Positions 25,498-35,062 of a stretch of 38,091 nt of DNA are shown here, in pieces; the stretch's first letter is position 1; each line of letters opens with the position of its first letter. A program made the translations under genes and the position numbers. A model generated the notes under the pieces. That model saw nothing but the letters and a program-made list of their open reading frames with translations. It was not told the origin of the DNA and did no database searches. The stretch is from Bacillota bacterium (GTDB taxonomy: Bacteria > Bacillota > Clostridia > Lachnospirales > Lachnospiraceae): contig CABJAN010000028.1 of assembly GCA_902363515.1 (NCBI GenBank), forward strand, positions 1-38,091. Reading direction: 5' to 3'.

Positions 25498-26610
25498 TTA
25501 TGGTTCCTCATAACGGCTTACAGAAAGCGCAAGCCCCATTTCCCCCAGAAGAAATAACACAGAAGTTCCACCATAGCTTACAAAGGGAAGAGTAATTCCT
25601 GTATTGGGAATGGTGTTGGTTACAACTGAAATATTTAAAATCACCTGCATAGCCATATGCCCCATAATGCCTGCGCCAATAAGCGCCCCGCACAAATCTT
25701 TTGCATGAGTGGCAATCACCATAAGACGCCAGATAAGAAGGCCAAACAACAGAATTAAAAGACAGGCTCCTACAAGTCCGGTCTCTTCACATACAATGGA
25801 AAAAATCATATCATTCTGAGCCTCCGGTACAAAACCCAGCTTTTGCAGACTGTTTCCCAGGCCTTTCCCGAAAATCCCACCGCTTCCTATGGCATATAAG
25901 CCCTGTATGGTCTGGAACCCTTTTTCATAGGCTTCCGGATTCTGCCAGATTGCAAGACGTTCCAGACGGTAGCTGGCCATACTTAAAAAAATTCCAATAA
26001 ACAAAATCCCGCTGACTCCGATTCCCACAAAGGGCAGATACCTGGGATTGGACACAAAAATAAGAATCACACCAATGCCCAGAATAATAATTGCTGTACT
26101 CAGGTTATTGGTTCCCACAAGCCCCACAATAGGAAGGAGCAAAGCCATGGTTCCTGCCATTTGCAGCATCCCCTGTTTCTGCTCCTTTCCTTTTTCAATC
26201 ACACAGGTCAGAAGCAGAATCACTGCTACTTTGGCAAATTCCGATGGCTGAAAAGAGAAAGGTCCCAGGGACAGCCAGCGCCTGGAACCATTATATTCAT
26301 CCCCAAACATCAAAACTGCCAGGGATAACAGCAATGAAACAACATAGAAAAAAGGCGCAAACCTTACCAGCATATGATAATCCATACAGGAAACCAGATA
26401 CATTCCCACAAGTCCAAGGGAAGTGGCAAATAATTGTTTCTTAAAATAATACCCAGCATCATGAAATTTCACTCTTCCATTGTAAGCGCTGGTACTATAT
26501 AGAAATAACAGCCCGAAAAGAACCAGAAGTATTACCAAACACAACAGCACATAATCAAAATGCCTTTCTTTCTTCTTTTCCCTGTCCAAAGCAGCTCTCC
26601 CCTTGTGCAA
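25498..26610 (-). CDS. ftsW: SEDS peptidoglycan glycosyltransferase FtsW/SpoVE
   Basis: A 370-residue protein with about ten membrane helices, the SEDS polymerase that works with a class B penicillin-binding protein. NGSRRWLSLGPFSFQPSEFAK and the extracytoplasmic PEAQNDMIFSIVCEETG, plus ITLPFVSYGGTS, are family signatures. The start is a TTG: 26610 (AAGGA nearby) or 26589, seven codons on, where AGGGGAG is 7 nt ahead. Position between murD and murA in a dcw cluster fits FtsW or SpoVE; the sequence alone does not separate division from sporulation use. Confidence 0.9.
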   Translation of the reverse strand: MHKGRAALDREKKKERHFDYVLLCLVILLVLFGLLFLYSTSAYNGRVKFHDAGYYFKKQLFATSLGLVGMYLVSCMDYHMLVRFAPFFYVVSLLLSLAVLMFGDEYNGSRRWLSLGPFSFQPSEFAKVAVILLLTCVIEKGKEQKQGMLQMAGTMALLLPIVGLVGTNNLSTAIIILGIGVILIFVSNPRYLPFVGIGVSGILFIGIFLSMASYRLERLAIWQNPEAYEKGFQTIQGLYAIGSGGIFGKGLGNSLQKLGFVPEAQNDMIFSIVCEETGLVGACLLILLFGLLIWRLMVIATHAKDLCGALIGAGIMGHMAMQVILNISVVTNTIPNTGITLPFVSYGGTSVLFLLGEMGLALSVSRYEEP

Positions 26611-26619
26611 CCAGTTCCT

Positions 26620-28020
26620 TTATTTATATGCTTTCAGTCTGCCTACATATTCTTTAAATTTATCTCCCCGCTGTTCATAGTTATCAAATTGTCCCCAGCT
26701 TGCACATGCGGGAGAAAGAAGCACTGCATCTCCTTTTTGTGCTTTTTGCGCACAGATATTCACTGCTTCTTCCAGATTATCTGCCAGAATGGTATTCATA
26801 AATCCGCAGGCATGGGCAGTTTCCTGAATTTTTTCTCTGGTCTGGCCTATGAGCACCAGATATTTCACCTTTCCGTCAAAAGCCTCAATCCACTCTTCAT
26901 AGGAGGACTCCTTGTCATAGCCTCCCCCAATCAACAGCGTTGGACGGTTCATGGCCTGAATCCCCTTAATGGCTGCATCCGGATTCGTTCCCTTAGAATC
27001 ATTGTAATAAGCCACACCCTGAATTTCATCCACAAACTCAATTCTGTGAGCCACAGCTTTAAATTCTGTCACTGCCCTTCGGATAATTTCCACTGGAACT
27101 CCTGCATAATATGCCATGGCTGAGGCTGCCATTACGTTTTCATAATTATGCTGTCCCAACAGCTTCAAATCCTTCGTATCTACAATTTCCAGCTCCTGGT
27201 CTTTGGTTCTTAAAAGGATTTTGCCATCTTCCAGAAAGATGCCCTGCTCAAGTCTTTGTACACTTGAGAAAAAGACTACGGTTGCCCCACAGCCGGCTGC
27301 AAATTCCCGTAATACCGGGTCTTCATAATTTAAAATGCAATAATTCTCTTTGGTCTGATTTGCTGCAATCAGCTCTTTTACCCGGATATATTCTTCCATG
27401 GTATGATGACGGTTTAAATGATCCTCTGTAATATTCAAAATTCCGGACACATCCGGTCTGAAGGTATCTGCGGTTTCCAACTGAAAACTGCTGATTTCTG
27501 CAACCGTACAACTGGTATCTTTCATGGAAAGAGCTTCTTTTGTATAAGCATTTCCAATGTTTCCTACCACATAAACCTCATCATAGGTATTTCTGGCTGC
27601 CCGGTCTGCTTTCATAATCTCACCCAGCAGGGCTGTGGTTGTGGTTTTTCCATTGGTCCCTGTAATGGCAAGCACCTTTCCTGCTCCCATCTGATATGCC
27701 AGTTCCACCTCGCCCCAAATGGGAATTCCCGCTGTCCTTAACTGCTCTACAGCAGGGATGTCCAAAGGTACCCCCGGGCTCATAACCACCAGATCCAGGG
27801 TAGAAATCAGCTCTTTTGGAAGTTCTCCCAGTACAATGCTGCAGACAGAGCCAGTCCCCAGTTGTTTTCTGATTTGTTCCTCCTGAAGCTTTTCATTTCC
27901 ATCATAAAGCACCACCTGGGCTTCCAAGGCTTCCAAAAGCTTCACAGCGCCGATACCGCTGATTCCGGAACCAAATACCAGCACCTTTTTATTCTCTACT
28001 TCACTTCTTAGCAATTTCAT
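26620..28020 (-). CDS. murD: UDP-MurNAc-L-Ala:D-glutamate ligase
   Basis: 466 residues. Adds D-Glu to UDP-MurNAc-L-alanine using ATP. N-terminal Rossmann-like part VLVFGSGISGIGAVK (13-27); P-loop ITGTNGKTTTTALLGE (about 119-134); central HRIEFVDEIQGVAYYNDSKGTNPDA; C-terminal LIGGGYDKESSY and LLSPACASWGQFDNYEQRGDKF. The frame is open back to 28083, but that overlaps mraY; GAGG 9 nt before ATG 28020 and the family N-terminus favour 28020. Confidence 0.95.
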   Translation of the reverse strand: MKLLRSEVENKKVLVFGSGISGIGAVKLLEALEAQVVLYDGNEKLQEEQIRKQLGTGSVCSIVLGELPKELISTLDLVVMSPGVPLDIPAVEQLRTAGIPIWGEVELAYQMGAGKVLAITGTNGKTTTTALLGEIMKADRAARNTYDEVYVVGNIGNAYTKEALSMKDTSCTVAEISSFQLETADTFRPDVSGILNITEDHLNRHHTMEEYIRVKELIAANQTKENYCILNYEDPVLREFAAGCGATVVFFSSVQRLEQGIFLEDGKILLRTKDQELEIVDTKDLKLLGQHNYENVMAASAMAYYAGVPVEIIRRAVTEFKAVAHRIEFVDEIQGVAYYNDSKGTNPDAAIKGIQAMNRPTLLIGGGYDKESSYEEWIEAFDGKVKYLVLIGQTREKIQETAHACGFMNTILADNLEEAVNICAQKAQKGDAVLLSPACASWGQFDNYEQRGDKFKEYVGRLKAYK

Positions 28021-28055
28021 ACTTCTTTTCCTCGTTTTCCAATCTTCTCTGCCTG

Positions 28056-29015
28056 TTAAACCCCCATAAGAGCTATGAGGCATAATACTGCTGTTACAAC
28101 GGAGAATACTGCCACGATTCTGGTTTCAGACCATCCGCACAGCTCAAAATGATGATGAATAGGAGCCATTTTGAAGAAACGCTTTCCATGGGTGGCCTTA
28201 AAATAAGTAACCTGAATCATAACAGAAAGCACTTCCACCACATAAACAAGACCAACCAGAATAATAAACAAAGGCATCTGCAGCATATAAGCTGTTCCCG
28301 CCACAAAGCCTCCTAAGGCCAGAGAACCTGTATCCCCCATGAAAATCTTGGCAGGATATACATTAAACAGTAAAAATCCCATAAGCGCCCCAACTACCGC
28401 GCAAGTAATGGGTTCAATGCCGCTTTTTGTTCCAATGGCCATAACAGAGAAAAAGGTTGCCACCATAATGGTCACAGAAGAAGCCAGCCCGTCCAGCCCG
28501 TCTGTAAAGTTCACACCATTTACCGTTCCAATTACTGCAATAAACAGAATGGGAATGGTAAGAATACCAAAATCAATCTCATGTCCCGGCATAAATGGAA
28601 TTTTCATGGTCATAGGAACGTCTGTAAACTTCATGAGATAAAAAGCAAAAATTCCTGTCACCACAATCTGACATGCCATTTTCTGTCCAGGCATGAGACC
28701 ATCTGAACGTTTCAGAACTACTTTTAAATAATCATCCAGAAATCCGATAATCCCAAAGCCCAGGGTAAGAAACAGGATTGGAATAATCTTTGGGTAATCC
28801 TTCACATAAATCAGGGAAGTCACTACCGTGGACAAAAGGAAAATAATACCGCCCATGGTAGGAGTTCCTGCCTTTTTCAGATGAGACTGCACGCCTTCTA
28901 CACGCTCTGTCTGTCCCATTTTCAGTTTTCTCAGATAAGGAATCACAATCGGTCCTAATAATACACTGATTGCAAAGGCAATCAGCACTGGTAATGCCAT
29001 AGTAAATTCTGTCAT
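28056..29015 (-). CDS. mraY: Phospho-MurNAc-pentapeptide transferase
   Basis: A 319-residue polytopic membrane enzyme that makes lipid I from UDP-MurNAc-pentapeptide and undecaprenyl phosphate. Catalytic and Mg-binding motifs: FLDDYLKV, NFTDGLDGLA, FMGDTGSLALGG and PIHHHFE. About ten membrane helices; usual length. It has its own sigma-A promoter (29051-29079) overlapping the end of the spoVD-like gene, so it is probably not dependent on that gene. GAGGTG precedes ATG 29015. Confidence 0.95.
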   Translation of the reverse strand: MTEFTMALPVLIAFAISVLLGPIVIPYLRKLKMGQTERVEGVQSHLKKAGTPTMGGIIFLLSTVVTSLIYVKDYPKIIPILFLTLGFGIIGFLDDYLKVVLKRSDGLMPGQKMACQIVVTGIFAFYLMKFTDVPMTMKIPFMPGHEIDFGILTIPILFIAVIGTVNGVNFTDGLDGLASSVTIMVATFFSVMAIGTKSGIEPITCAVVGALMGFLLFNVYPAKIFMGDTGSLALGGFVAGTAYMLQMPLFIILVGLVYVVEVLSVMIQVTYFKATHGKRFFKMAPIHHHFELCGWSETRIVAVFSVVTAVLCLIALMGV

Positions 29016-29050
29016 AGTACACCTCTTTTTTATGTATTTTACTCTTTTTC

Positions 29051-29079
29051 AGTATAATGCTTTTTCCCTCATTTATCAA
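29051..29079 (-). promoter_or_regulatory. Sigma-A promoter of mraY-murD and downstream genes
   Basis: Minus strand TTGATA (29074-29079), 17-bp spacer, TATACT (29051-29056). The -35 overlaps the stop codon (29076-29078) of the upstream penicillin-binding protein. Confidence 0.7.
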
Positions 29080-30800
29080 CCTTGAATCCCCATATACGGA
29101 AGAATGTTGTCAAAGATATCCCGGATAACAGGAGCCGCAATGGTTCCTCCATAGTACACACCCTGGGGATCATGAATCAGACACAGCCCCAATACCTGAG
29201 GTTCCTGTGCCGGAGTAAAGCCAAGAAACGAAGAAATATAGCGGTGAGCGCTTCTTGGCAGCGTCTGGGAGGTTGCAGTCTTTCCTCCAATGGTTCTTCC
29301 CTCTATGGCAGCATTTTTACCGGAGCCTTCTGACACCACCTTTTCCAGAATGTAACGCACCTGTTCTGAAATTTCCTCTGATACAATCCCCTCCTTCTCC
29401 GGATAGCGAAAGGTTTCCACCAGATTTCCTTCCCGGTCTGTCACTTTTACTCCAAAATGCGGCGTAATCCGTTTTCCCCCATTAATCAGGGAGCTTACAG
29501 TGGTTGCCAGTTGTATGGGGGTAATCTGAAAAGACTGGCCAAAAGAAATGGTAGCCAGCTCTACCTCTCCTACTTTTTCCTGTTTGTGCATAATCGTGGA
29601 TGCTTCTCCCGGAAGATCGATTCCTGTCTTTTCCATCAAACCAAACTGCTTAAAATACCGGAAATAATTATCCACTCCAAGGCGCAGCCCCACCTCAATA
29701 AAAACAGGGTTACAGGAATTCATGGCTCCTTCTACAAAGCTCTCCGCTCCATGTCCTGTCCGCTTGTGGCAGTGAATTCTTCTATCTTCCACAATCTTAA
29801 AACCCGGACAGGAAAACCGATCCTCCATGTGCACCACTCCCTGGGAAAGTCCTGCTGCCATGGTAATAATTTTAAAGGTAGAGCCAGGTTCATAAGTGTC
29901 ATTTATGGTAAGATTTCTCCACATTTTATTACAGGCATCCTGAAGTTCTTTTTCTGTCATGCCGGAAGTGTCCTCATCTGTATTCAGGGTAAAGGGCTCA
30001 TTGAGATTAAACTCCGGCACATTGGCATTGGCATAAATTTCTCCGGTCTGAGGGTTCATAAGAAGAATGGACACCGCATCTGCCTGTTTTTCTTCCATAA
30101 CCTTCCAGGCAGCCTGCTGAGCATACATCTGAATGTTTTTGTCCAGACTGACATGCAGGTCATATCCCGGCACAGGCTCCACCCTTTGTTCACCAAGTTC
30201 TGATAATTCAACCCCTCTGGCATCTGTTATGGTAAGAATCTTTCCATCAATTCCCCGAAGGGCTTCTTCATACATAACCTCCAGTCCAATGATTCCCTGA
30301 TTATCCCCTCCGGTAAATCCAAGAACCTTGGACGCCAGCTCCTGATAGGGATACTCCCGCTTAAAATCCTCATCTACCTTTACTCCCTCCAGACCATAGC
30401 TCCGGATTTCGTCTCCCACGTCTTTCTCTACATTGGTTTTAACTCGTTCAATGGCTGATACAGTTTCCACCCTCTTTCTTGCTGTTTCCTCAGACAGCCC
30501 CAGTTCCTTACACAACATGGCAATGACTTTTTCCGGTTCTTTCACCTGGCTGTGAATCACAGAAATAGTGCACACTGCTTTATTATCCGCCAGCACCTCC
30601 CCATTTCTATCCAGAATCCTTCCTCTGGCAGCCTTAATATCACGCTCACGTTCATGCAGTTCCTCTGCTTTTTTTGCGTAATAATCGGAACGGATTACCA
30701 TAAGATAAACCATACGCCCCATAAGCCCCAAAAGCATACACATACATCCTAAAAATACAATCACTGTTTTCTTCTTATGGTAAGTCCTGTTTTTTCTCAT
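29076..30800 (-). CDS. Class B penicillin-binding protein, SpoVD-like
   Basis: A 574-residue transpeptidase with one N-terminal membrane helix (about 12-35), a dimerisation domain (RGRILDRNGEVLA at 59-71) and a C-terminal penicillin-binding domain: Ser307 in STFK, SCN 362-364. The third motif is KTA (507-509, GGKTATSQ) instead of KTG. No PASTA repeats. It has its own upstream terminator and a sigma-E-like promoter, and sigE is in the window, so it is most likely the spore-cortex enzyme SpoVD rather than the division PBP. The ribosome site (AAGGCGG) is weak. Partner would be a SEDS protein such as 25498-26610. Confidence 0.8.
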   Translation of the reverse strand: MRKNRTYHKKKTVIVFLGCMCMLLGLMGRMVYLMVIRSDYYAKKAEELHERERDIKAARGRILDRNGEVLADNKAVCTISVIHSQVKEPEKVIAMLCKELGLSEETARKRVETVSAIERVKTNVEKDVGDEIRSYGLEGVKVDEDFKREYPYQELASKVLGFTGGDNQGIIGLEVMYEEALRGIDGKILTITDARGVELSELGEQRVEPVPGYDLHVSLDKNIQMYAQQAAWKVMEEKQADAVSILLMNPQTGEIYANANVPEFNLNEPFTLNTDEDTSGMTEKELQDACNKMWRNLTINDTYEPGSTFKIITMAAGLSQGVVHMEDRFSCPGFKIVEDRRIHCHKRTGHGAESFVEGAMNSCNPVFIEVGLRLGVDNYFRYFKQFGLMEKTGIDLPGEASTIMHKQEKVGEVELATISFGQSFQITPIQLATTVSSLINGGKRITPHFGVKVTDREGNLVETFRYPEKEGIVSEEISEQVRYILEKVVSEGSGKNAAIEGRTIGGKTATSQTLPRSAHRYISSFLGFTPAQEPQVLGLCLIHDPQGVYYGGTIAAPVIRDIFDNILPYMGIQG

Positions 30801-30828
30801 ATTTGCCGCCTTGCAGGTTTATCCTTAT

Positions 30829-30857
30829 ACTATATGTCCAACACATGTTTCTATGAC
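30829..30857 (-). promoter_or_regulatory. Sigma-E-like promoter of the SpoVD-like gene
   Basis: Minus strand -35-like TCATA (30852-30856), 15-bp spacer, CATATAGT (30829-30836). This resembles the sigma-E -10 CATACAAT in 6 of 8 positions and has sigma-E spacing. No good sigma-A pair is present in this 60-bp gap. Confidence 0.4.
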
Positions 30858-30905
30858 AAAAAGCTGTGACATGAAAATGCACCTTACGCTTTCATGCCAC
30901 AGCTT
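30857..30905 (-). terminator. Terminator between the two penicillin-binding protein genes
   Basis: Minus strand AAGCTGTGGCATGAAA (30905-30890) pairs with TTTCATGTCACAGCTT (30876-30861) over 16 bp with one G-U, followed by TTT. It begins 6 bp after the stop of the 717-residue protein. Confidence 0.85.
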
Positions 30906-30911
30906 CTCTTT

Positions 30912-33065
30912 TTATCTTCTGATATCATCTTCTAATTCGTCTAAATCATATTCATCCTCATATTCCGGGTCATCTGCCTCGATTCCCGCGTCTTCATTGG
31001 TAATTCCGTCTGTCTCCTGGTCATTAATATCCTCTTCGTCAATGGGGTCTCCATCTCCAAAGCCCTGATCCAGAATTGTTCCGTATGGATTGGAAACTCC
31101 GTCTTCCACAATATCTGTCATTTTAGGAACACCGTAGAAGCCCTGCCACAATACCGTTTCCTCCACTACAGGCTCATCCTGATAAATATTCATATATGGC
31201 AGCACCTCAGACATAATTGCCTGTGATAAATACTGGGCGTAGGTACTGGACGCCTGCTTTTCCACGTTTGGCGTATCTACAACTGTATAAATCACCATTT
31301 CCGGTTTATCAAGAGGCGCAAATCCAATGAAAGATACCAGATAATTTCCCTTTTCTTTCTCATTTAATTTTTCCGCTGTTCCCGTTTTACCACCCATGGA
31401 ATATCCCTGCACCTTTGCAGAGCGGCTGGTACCATTGGTGACACTCAGTCCCATATACTCTCTGATTTTGGCAGATACTTCTTCAGAAACAGGCTGTTTT
31501 AATACATTAGGATTAATATTTTTTACGGTTTTTCCATCTTCGTCTGTAATTTCCTTTACCAAATGAGGCTGATAATAAGTACCACCATTAATTGCCGCAG
31601 AAATCGCCGAAATTTCCTGAATCATAGTACAGTTAAAGCCCTGTCCAAAAGCAGAGGTAGACAATTCCATCTCATACATATTATCTTCTGAGAACAAAAG
31701 TCCCGTCTCCTCACTCGGAAGGTCAATTCCTGTTCTGGTGCCAAAATTAAATTTCTTCTGGTATTCCAGAAATAACTTCGTACCCATTTTTCGTCCAATG
31801 GCCATCATTCCGTCATTACAGGAGTTCTGAATAACCTCCCCAAGGCTCTGAGAACCATGGCTATCCGGATAAACAGCGCAGCGGACATAATCTTCACCGA
31901 TTTCCTCTCCACCGTCACAGATAAAACGGTTTGCCTCTGTAATTGCTCCTGATTCCAAAGCGCTTGCCACAACCACAGGCTTAAATGTGGAACCCGGTTC
32001 AAAGTTCTGGCTGACACAGTAGTTTTTCCACATATCAAACAAAGCTTCCTTTGTCTCTTCATCATCCATGTTTTCAATTTCATACTCTGTGTAGCTTCCG
32101 CTTAAATCACGGGGATTATTCAAATCATAGGTTCCTGAACTTGCCATAGCCAGAATCTCTCCATTATTAGGATTCTGAATAATAACAGCAATATTTTCCG
32201 CACCTTTTTTCTTCGCATTTTTCTTGTTATTAGGTCCCGCAGACAAAGCTCTGTCAAAGGCTGAAATATACTTCTCCACAATTTCCTGAATGGTGGCATC
32301 CAGGGTTGTGGTAAGATTCTTCCCATTGACCGGGTCAATAATGTTCTGCTCCAGAGAAGAATTATCCGAAAGATAACCAAAGGTTCGTCCATTGGTTCCG
32401 TTTAAGGTACTGTTATAATAGCCTTCCAGCCCCCAGGTAGCCGTATCTCCTGCATCTGTAAAGCCGATTACATCACAGGCCAGACTTCCAAGAGGATAAA
32501 TCCGCTTATAAGTATCCTCAAAATAAACGCCCTTTACTCTCTGACGCCTGGTAATTTCTTCTTCCCCCAGAGCCTCTTGTTCTTCCTTGCTTTCCGGCAC
32601 TTCCAAAGATTCCTCAAAAGCGCGGCGCTCATCCATGGTAACTTCTTTTTTCAGAATCTGGTATCTGCTGTCCTTTGTTTCCTCATTTGTCAGCAGACCA
32701 TCCACCACATCCTGCTCAATATCAAAATATTCTTCCAAAGCAGCTTTGGTAGGATCCTTGTATTTATCGTTATTATTGATTTCCACACAGTCTAAAACCA
32801 GGTTGTAAACCTTCACACTATTTGCCAGCATGGTTCCGTTGCGGTCTGTGATACTGCCCCTTCGGAAAGGAACCGTAGTATCTGTGTACTGCTGCTGAGA
32901 CTGTGTGAGAACCTGCTGGGTATATTTATTGCCTGACTTTGCATTAATCCAGGTAATTCCCACCAATAAACCGACTAAAGCCAGCAGAGAACATCCAAAT
33001 ACCCCCGCCAGCTTTATCTTCATCTTCTTCGTAAGTTTTCTTTGTTTTGATTCGTTTTTTCTCAA
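30912..33065 (-). CDS. Class B penicillin-binding protein of the divisome (PbpB/PBP2-like)
   Basis: 717 residues. One membrane helix (about 19-40), pedestal and dimerisation domain (RRGSITDRNGTMLA 68-81), and the transpeptidase domain with Ser359 in STFK, SCN 415-417 and KTGT 560-563. The last 40 residues are strongly acidic (EYEDEYDLDELEDD). Position right after ftsL is that of the septal transpeptidase FtsI/PbpB, working with FtsW. TTG 33065 is the start, with AGGTGG 4 nt ahead. It carries long Lys- and Glu-rich insertions (for example about 275-288). Confidence 0.88.
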   Translation of the reverse strand: MRKNESKQRKLTKKMKIKLAGVFGCSLLALVGLLVGITWINAKSGNKYTQQVLTQSQQQYTDTTVPFRRGSITDRNGTMLANSVKVYNLVLDCVEINNNDKYKDPTKAALEEYFDIEQDVVDGLLTNEETKDSRYQILKKEVTMDERRAFEESLEVPESKEEQEALGEEEITRRQRVKGVYFEDTYKRIYPLGSLACDVIGFTDAGDTATWGLEGYYNSTLNGTNGRTFGYLSDNSSLEQNIIDPVNGKNLTTTLDATIQEIVEKYISAFDRALSAGPNNKKNAKKKGAENIAVIIQNPNNGEILAMASSGTYDLNNPRDLSGSYTEYEIENMDDEETKEALFDMWKNYCVSQNFEPGSTFKPVVVASALESGAITEANRFICDGGEEIGEDYVRCAVYPDSHGSQSLGEVIQNSCNDGMMAIGRKMGTKLFLEYQKKFNFGTRTGIDLPSEETGLLFSEDNMYEMELSTSAFGQGFNCTMIQEISAISAAINGGTYYQPHLVKEITDEDGKTVKNINPNVLKQPVSEEVSAKIREYMGLSVTNGTSRSAKVQGYSMGGKTGTAEKLNEKEKGNYLVSFIGFAPLDKPEMVIYTVVDTPNVEKQASSTYAQYLSQAIMSEVLPYMNIYQDEPVVEETVLWQGFYGVPKMTDIVEDGVSNPYGTILDQGFGDGDPIDEEDINDQETDGITNEDAGIEADDPEYEDEYDLDELEDDIRR

Positions 33066-33077
33066 TCTTCCACCTGC

Positions 33078-33560
33078 TTATTTTTCTGGTACGTCCTGAT
33101 ACTGTCTTACGTAGTTATTATTTCCCGGTGTATAATACTTAATCTGGTCTTCCTCCGCGTATTCCATTCCCAATTCATTAATGGCTCTGTCGCGGATTTC
33201 CTCCAAATCCACATTTGTCATAATCTCACTGTAATATGCGTCATTATCAGATTTCAGTTCATTAAGCTCCAGTTCCTTTGCATCTACTGCGCTCTTTTGC
33301 GCTGTTACAAGCGCGGTCAGTTTAATATAGTGTACGCAGGCTCCGGTTGCCAAAGCACAGACCAAAATCAGGAAAGCAATATAACCCTTTCCCATATTGG
33401 TGCTTTTCGCCCGGTTCTTCTGTGCAGTTTTGCTCAGTTTCTTCTTTGGCCGAACAGGTACCTCTTCCAAACGGCGCGCTGCATTCCCATCTTCATAGTA
33501 TGCCTGACGCACCTGCGCTCTTCTGTTGTCATATCGGTTATGGTTCCTTGTACTTGCCAT
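33078..33560 (-). CDS. ftsL: Cell division protein FtsL-like
   Basis: A 160-residue bitopic protein. A basic cytoplasmic tail (1-55; PVRPKKKLSKTAQKNR), one membrane helix (about 58-80), then an extracytoplasmic coiled coil (KSAVDAKELELNELKSDND) and a short DLEEIRDRAINELGM motif. This is the FtsL/DivIC septum-initiator layout. Identification as FtsL rests on position between rsmH and the PBP gene as well as architecture. GGGAG lies 6-8 nt before ATG 33560. Confidence 0.85.
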   Translation of the reverse strand: MASTRNHNRYDNRRAQVRQAYYEDGNAARRLEEVPVRPKKKLSKTAQKNRAKSTNMGKGYIAFLILVCALATGACVHYIKLTALVTAQKSAVDAKELELNELKSDNDAYYSEIMTNVDLEEIRDRAINELGMEYAEEDQIKYYTPGNNNYVRQYQDVPEK

Positions 33561-33599
33561 GAAGTTCTCCCTTACCAGGTTATTTTCCTGCTACTGCTT

Positions 33600-34541
33600 T
33601 TACTGCTTAACTTTCTCAAACACTCTTAGCTTTGCACTCTTTGAACGTGGATTTACCTCAAGCTCCTCTTCGCTTGGAAGAATTGGCTTTCTGGTAATCA
33701 CTCTCCCTTTTGACACATTTCCACATACACACACCGGAAATCCCGGTGGACAGGTACATGGATTCTCATTTTGCTTAAAAATCGTCTTCACAATACGGTC
33801 TTCCAAAGAATGAAATGTAATAATACAAATCCTTCCCTTATCATTCAAAAGGTCAATCATATCATCCAGTGTATTTCTCAGCACATCCAGTTCCTGATTC
33901 AGTTCAATCCTGATAGCCTGAAATGTCTTCTTGGCCGGATGGCCTCCCACTGCACGCATTTTCATGGGAATTGCCCGTTTAATAATCTCAGACAATTCTC
34001 CTGTTGTTTCTATACTCTTCTCCTGTCTTGCCAGGCAGATGTGCTTTGCAATGTTTTTTGCAAACTTGTCTTCTCCGTAGTCCCTGATAATCCGGTACAG
34101 TTCCTGTTCTGTGTAAGTATTCACAATGTCTCTGGCTGTTCTTGGATTTCTCTGGTCCATACGCATGTCAAGAGGGACATCCTCCCTGTACGTAAATCCC
34201 CGCTGGCTGTTATCCAACTGGTAGGAAGATACCCCCAAATCCAAAATAATCCCATCTACAGATGTGATTCCTATCTTCTGTAATTCTTTTTTCATGTTGC
34301 AATAATTGCTGCGGATGATAGTTACCTGCTCCCTGAATTCCTGTAACCGTTCCCCCGCAGCTCTTATTGCAGCTTCATCTTGATCTATGCCTATCAAGCT
34401 CCCCTTGGCAGATAACTGCTGACATATCCTATAGGAATGTCCGCCGCCTCCCAGTGTTCCATCTACATAAATCCCGTCAGGTTTTACCTTCAAATTCCCA
34501 ACAGTTTCTTCCAGTAATACGGATTTGTGTTTAAATTCCAT
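33600..34541 (-). CDS. rsmH: 16S rRNA m4C1402 N4-methyltransferase
   Basis: 313 residues. Methylates N4 of C1402 in the 30S P site with S-adenosylmethionine. [13 protein letters not shown] at the N-terminus, SAM loop [37 protein letters not shown] and [12 protein letters not shown] are all present. The C-terminus has [13 protein letters not shown], a Cys-rich loop usual in the family. Second gene of the mraZ operon, 20 bp after mraZ. Confidence 0.96.
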   Translation of the reverse strand: MEFKHKSVLLEETVGNLKVKPDGIYVDGTLGGGGHSYRICQQLSAKGSLIGIDQDEAAIRAAGERLQEFREQVTIIRSNYCNMKKELQKIGITSVDGIILDLGVSSYQLDNSQRGFTYREDVPLDMRMDQRNPRTARDIVNTYTEQELYRIIRDYGEDKFAKNIAKHICLARQEKSIETTGELSEIIKRAIPMKMRAVGGHPAKKTFQAIRIELNQELDVLRNTLDDMIDLLNDKGRICIITFHSLEDRIVKTIFKQNENPCTCPPGFPVCVCGNVSKGRVITRKPILPSEEELEVNPRSKSAKLRVFEKVKQ

Positions 34542-34561
34542 GATTCTCTCCTAGCATTTTC

Positions 34562-34993
34562 TCAGATTACAATGCCCATACTCTGCATTCCTTCTGCAAT
34601 AGCATCCATATCCTCATAATTGCTGTTCTCCAACCACTTTTCCTTACTCCAGACTTCAATTCTTGTAAGATTTCCCGTGAGTACCACATCCTTATTCAGA
34701 CCTGCAAACTCCCGCAGCGTTGACGGTACGAGAATTCTCCCCTGCTTGTCCAGTTCACATAAGGTTGCACTGGCCACAAAGAAACGTAAGAAGGCTCTTG
34801 CATTTTTATCATTAAGTGGTAAAGCTTTCAGCTTTTCTTCGAAGTTCTTCCATTCTTCATTTGGATAAATGGAAAGACAGCCATCCAAGCCTTTTGTCAA
34901 CACGAAATTCTCTCCAAGCTCTTCCCTGAACTTGGAGGGAATAATCATCCTGCCCTTGGCATCGATTGTATGACTATACTCTCCCATAAACAT
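34562..34993 (-). CDS. mraZ: MraZ transcriptional regulator
   Basis: 143 residues. Two SpoVT/AbrB-like swapped-hairpin halves, each with the DxxGR motif ([14 protein letters not shown] near 12-25 and [15 protein letters not shown] near 83-97). MraZ forms a ring and represses its own operon by binding short GTGG/TGGGA-type repeats; five such repeats lie in its leader. It heads the dcw cluster. Start is ATG 34993 (AGAGGT 8 nt upstream); ATG 34987 is an alternative. Confidence 0.95.
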   Translation of the reverse strand: MFMGEYSHTIDAKGRMIIPSKFREELGENFVLTKGLDGCLSIYPNEEWKNFEEKLKALPLNDKNARAFLRFFVASATLCELDKQGRILVPSTLREFAGLNKDVVLTGNLTRIEVWSKEKWLENSNYEDMDAIAEGMQSMGIVI

Positions 34994-35062
34994 AATGAAT
35001 GACCTCTTCTTTCGCAGATCAGGAATCTCCCCTTCCTAATCTTCATGGTCTGTGTGAGACAC

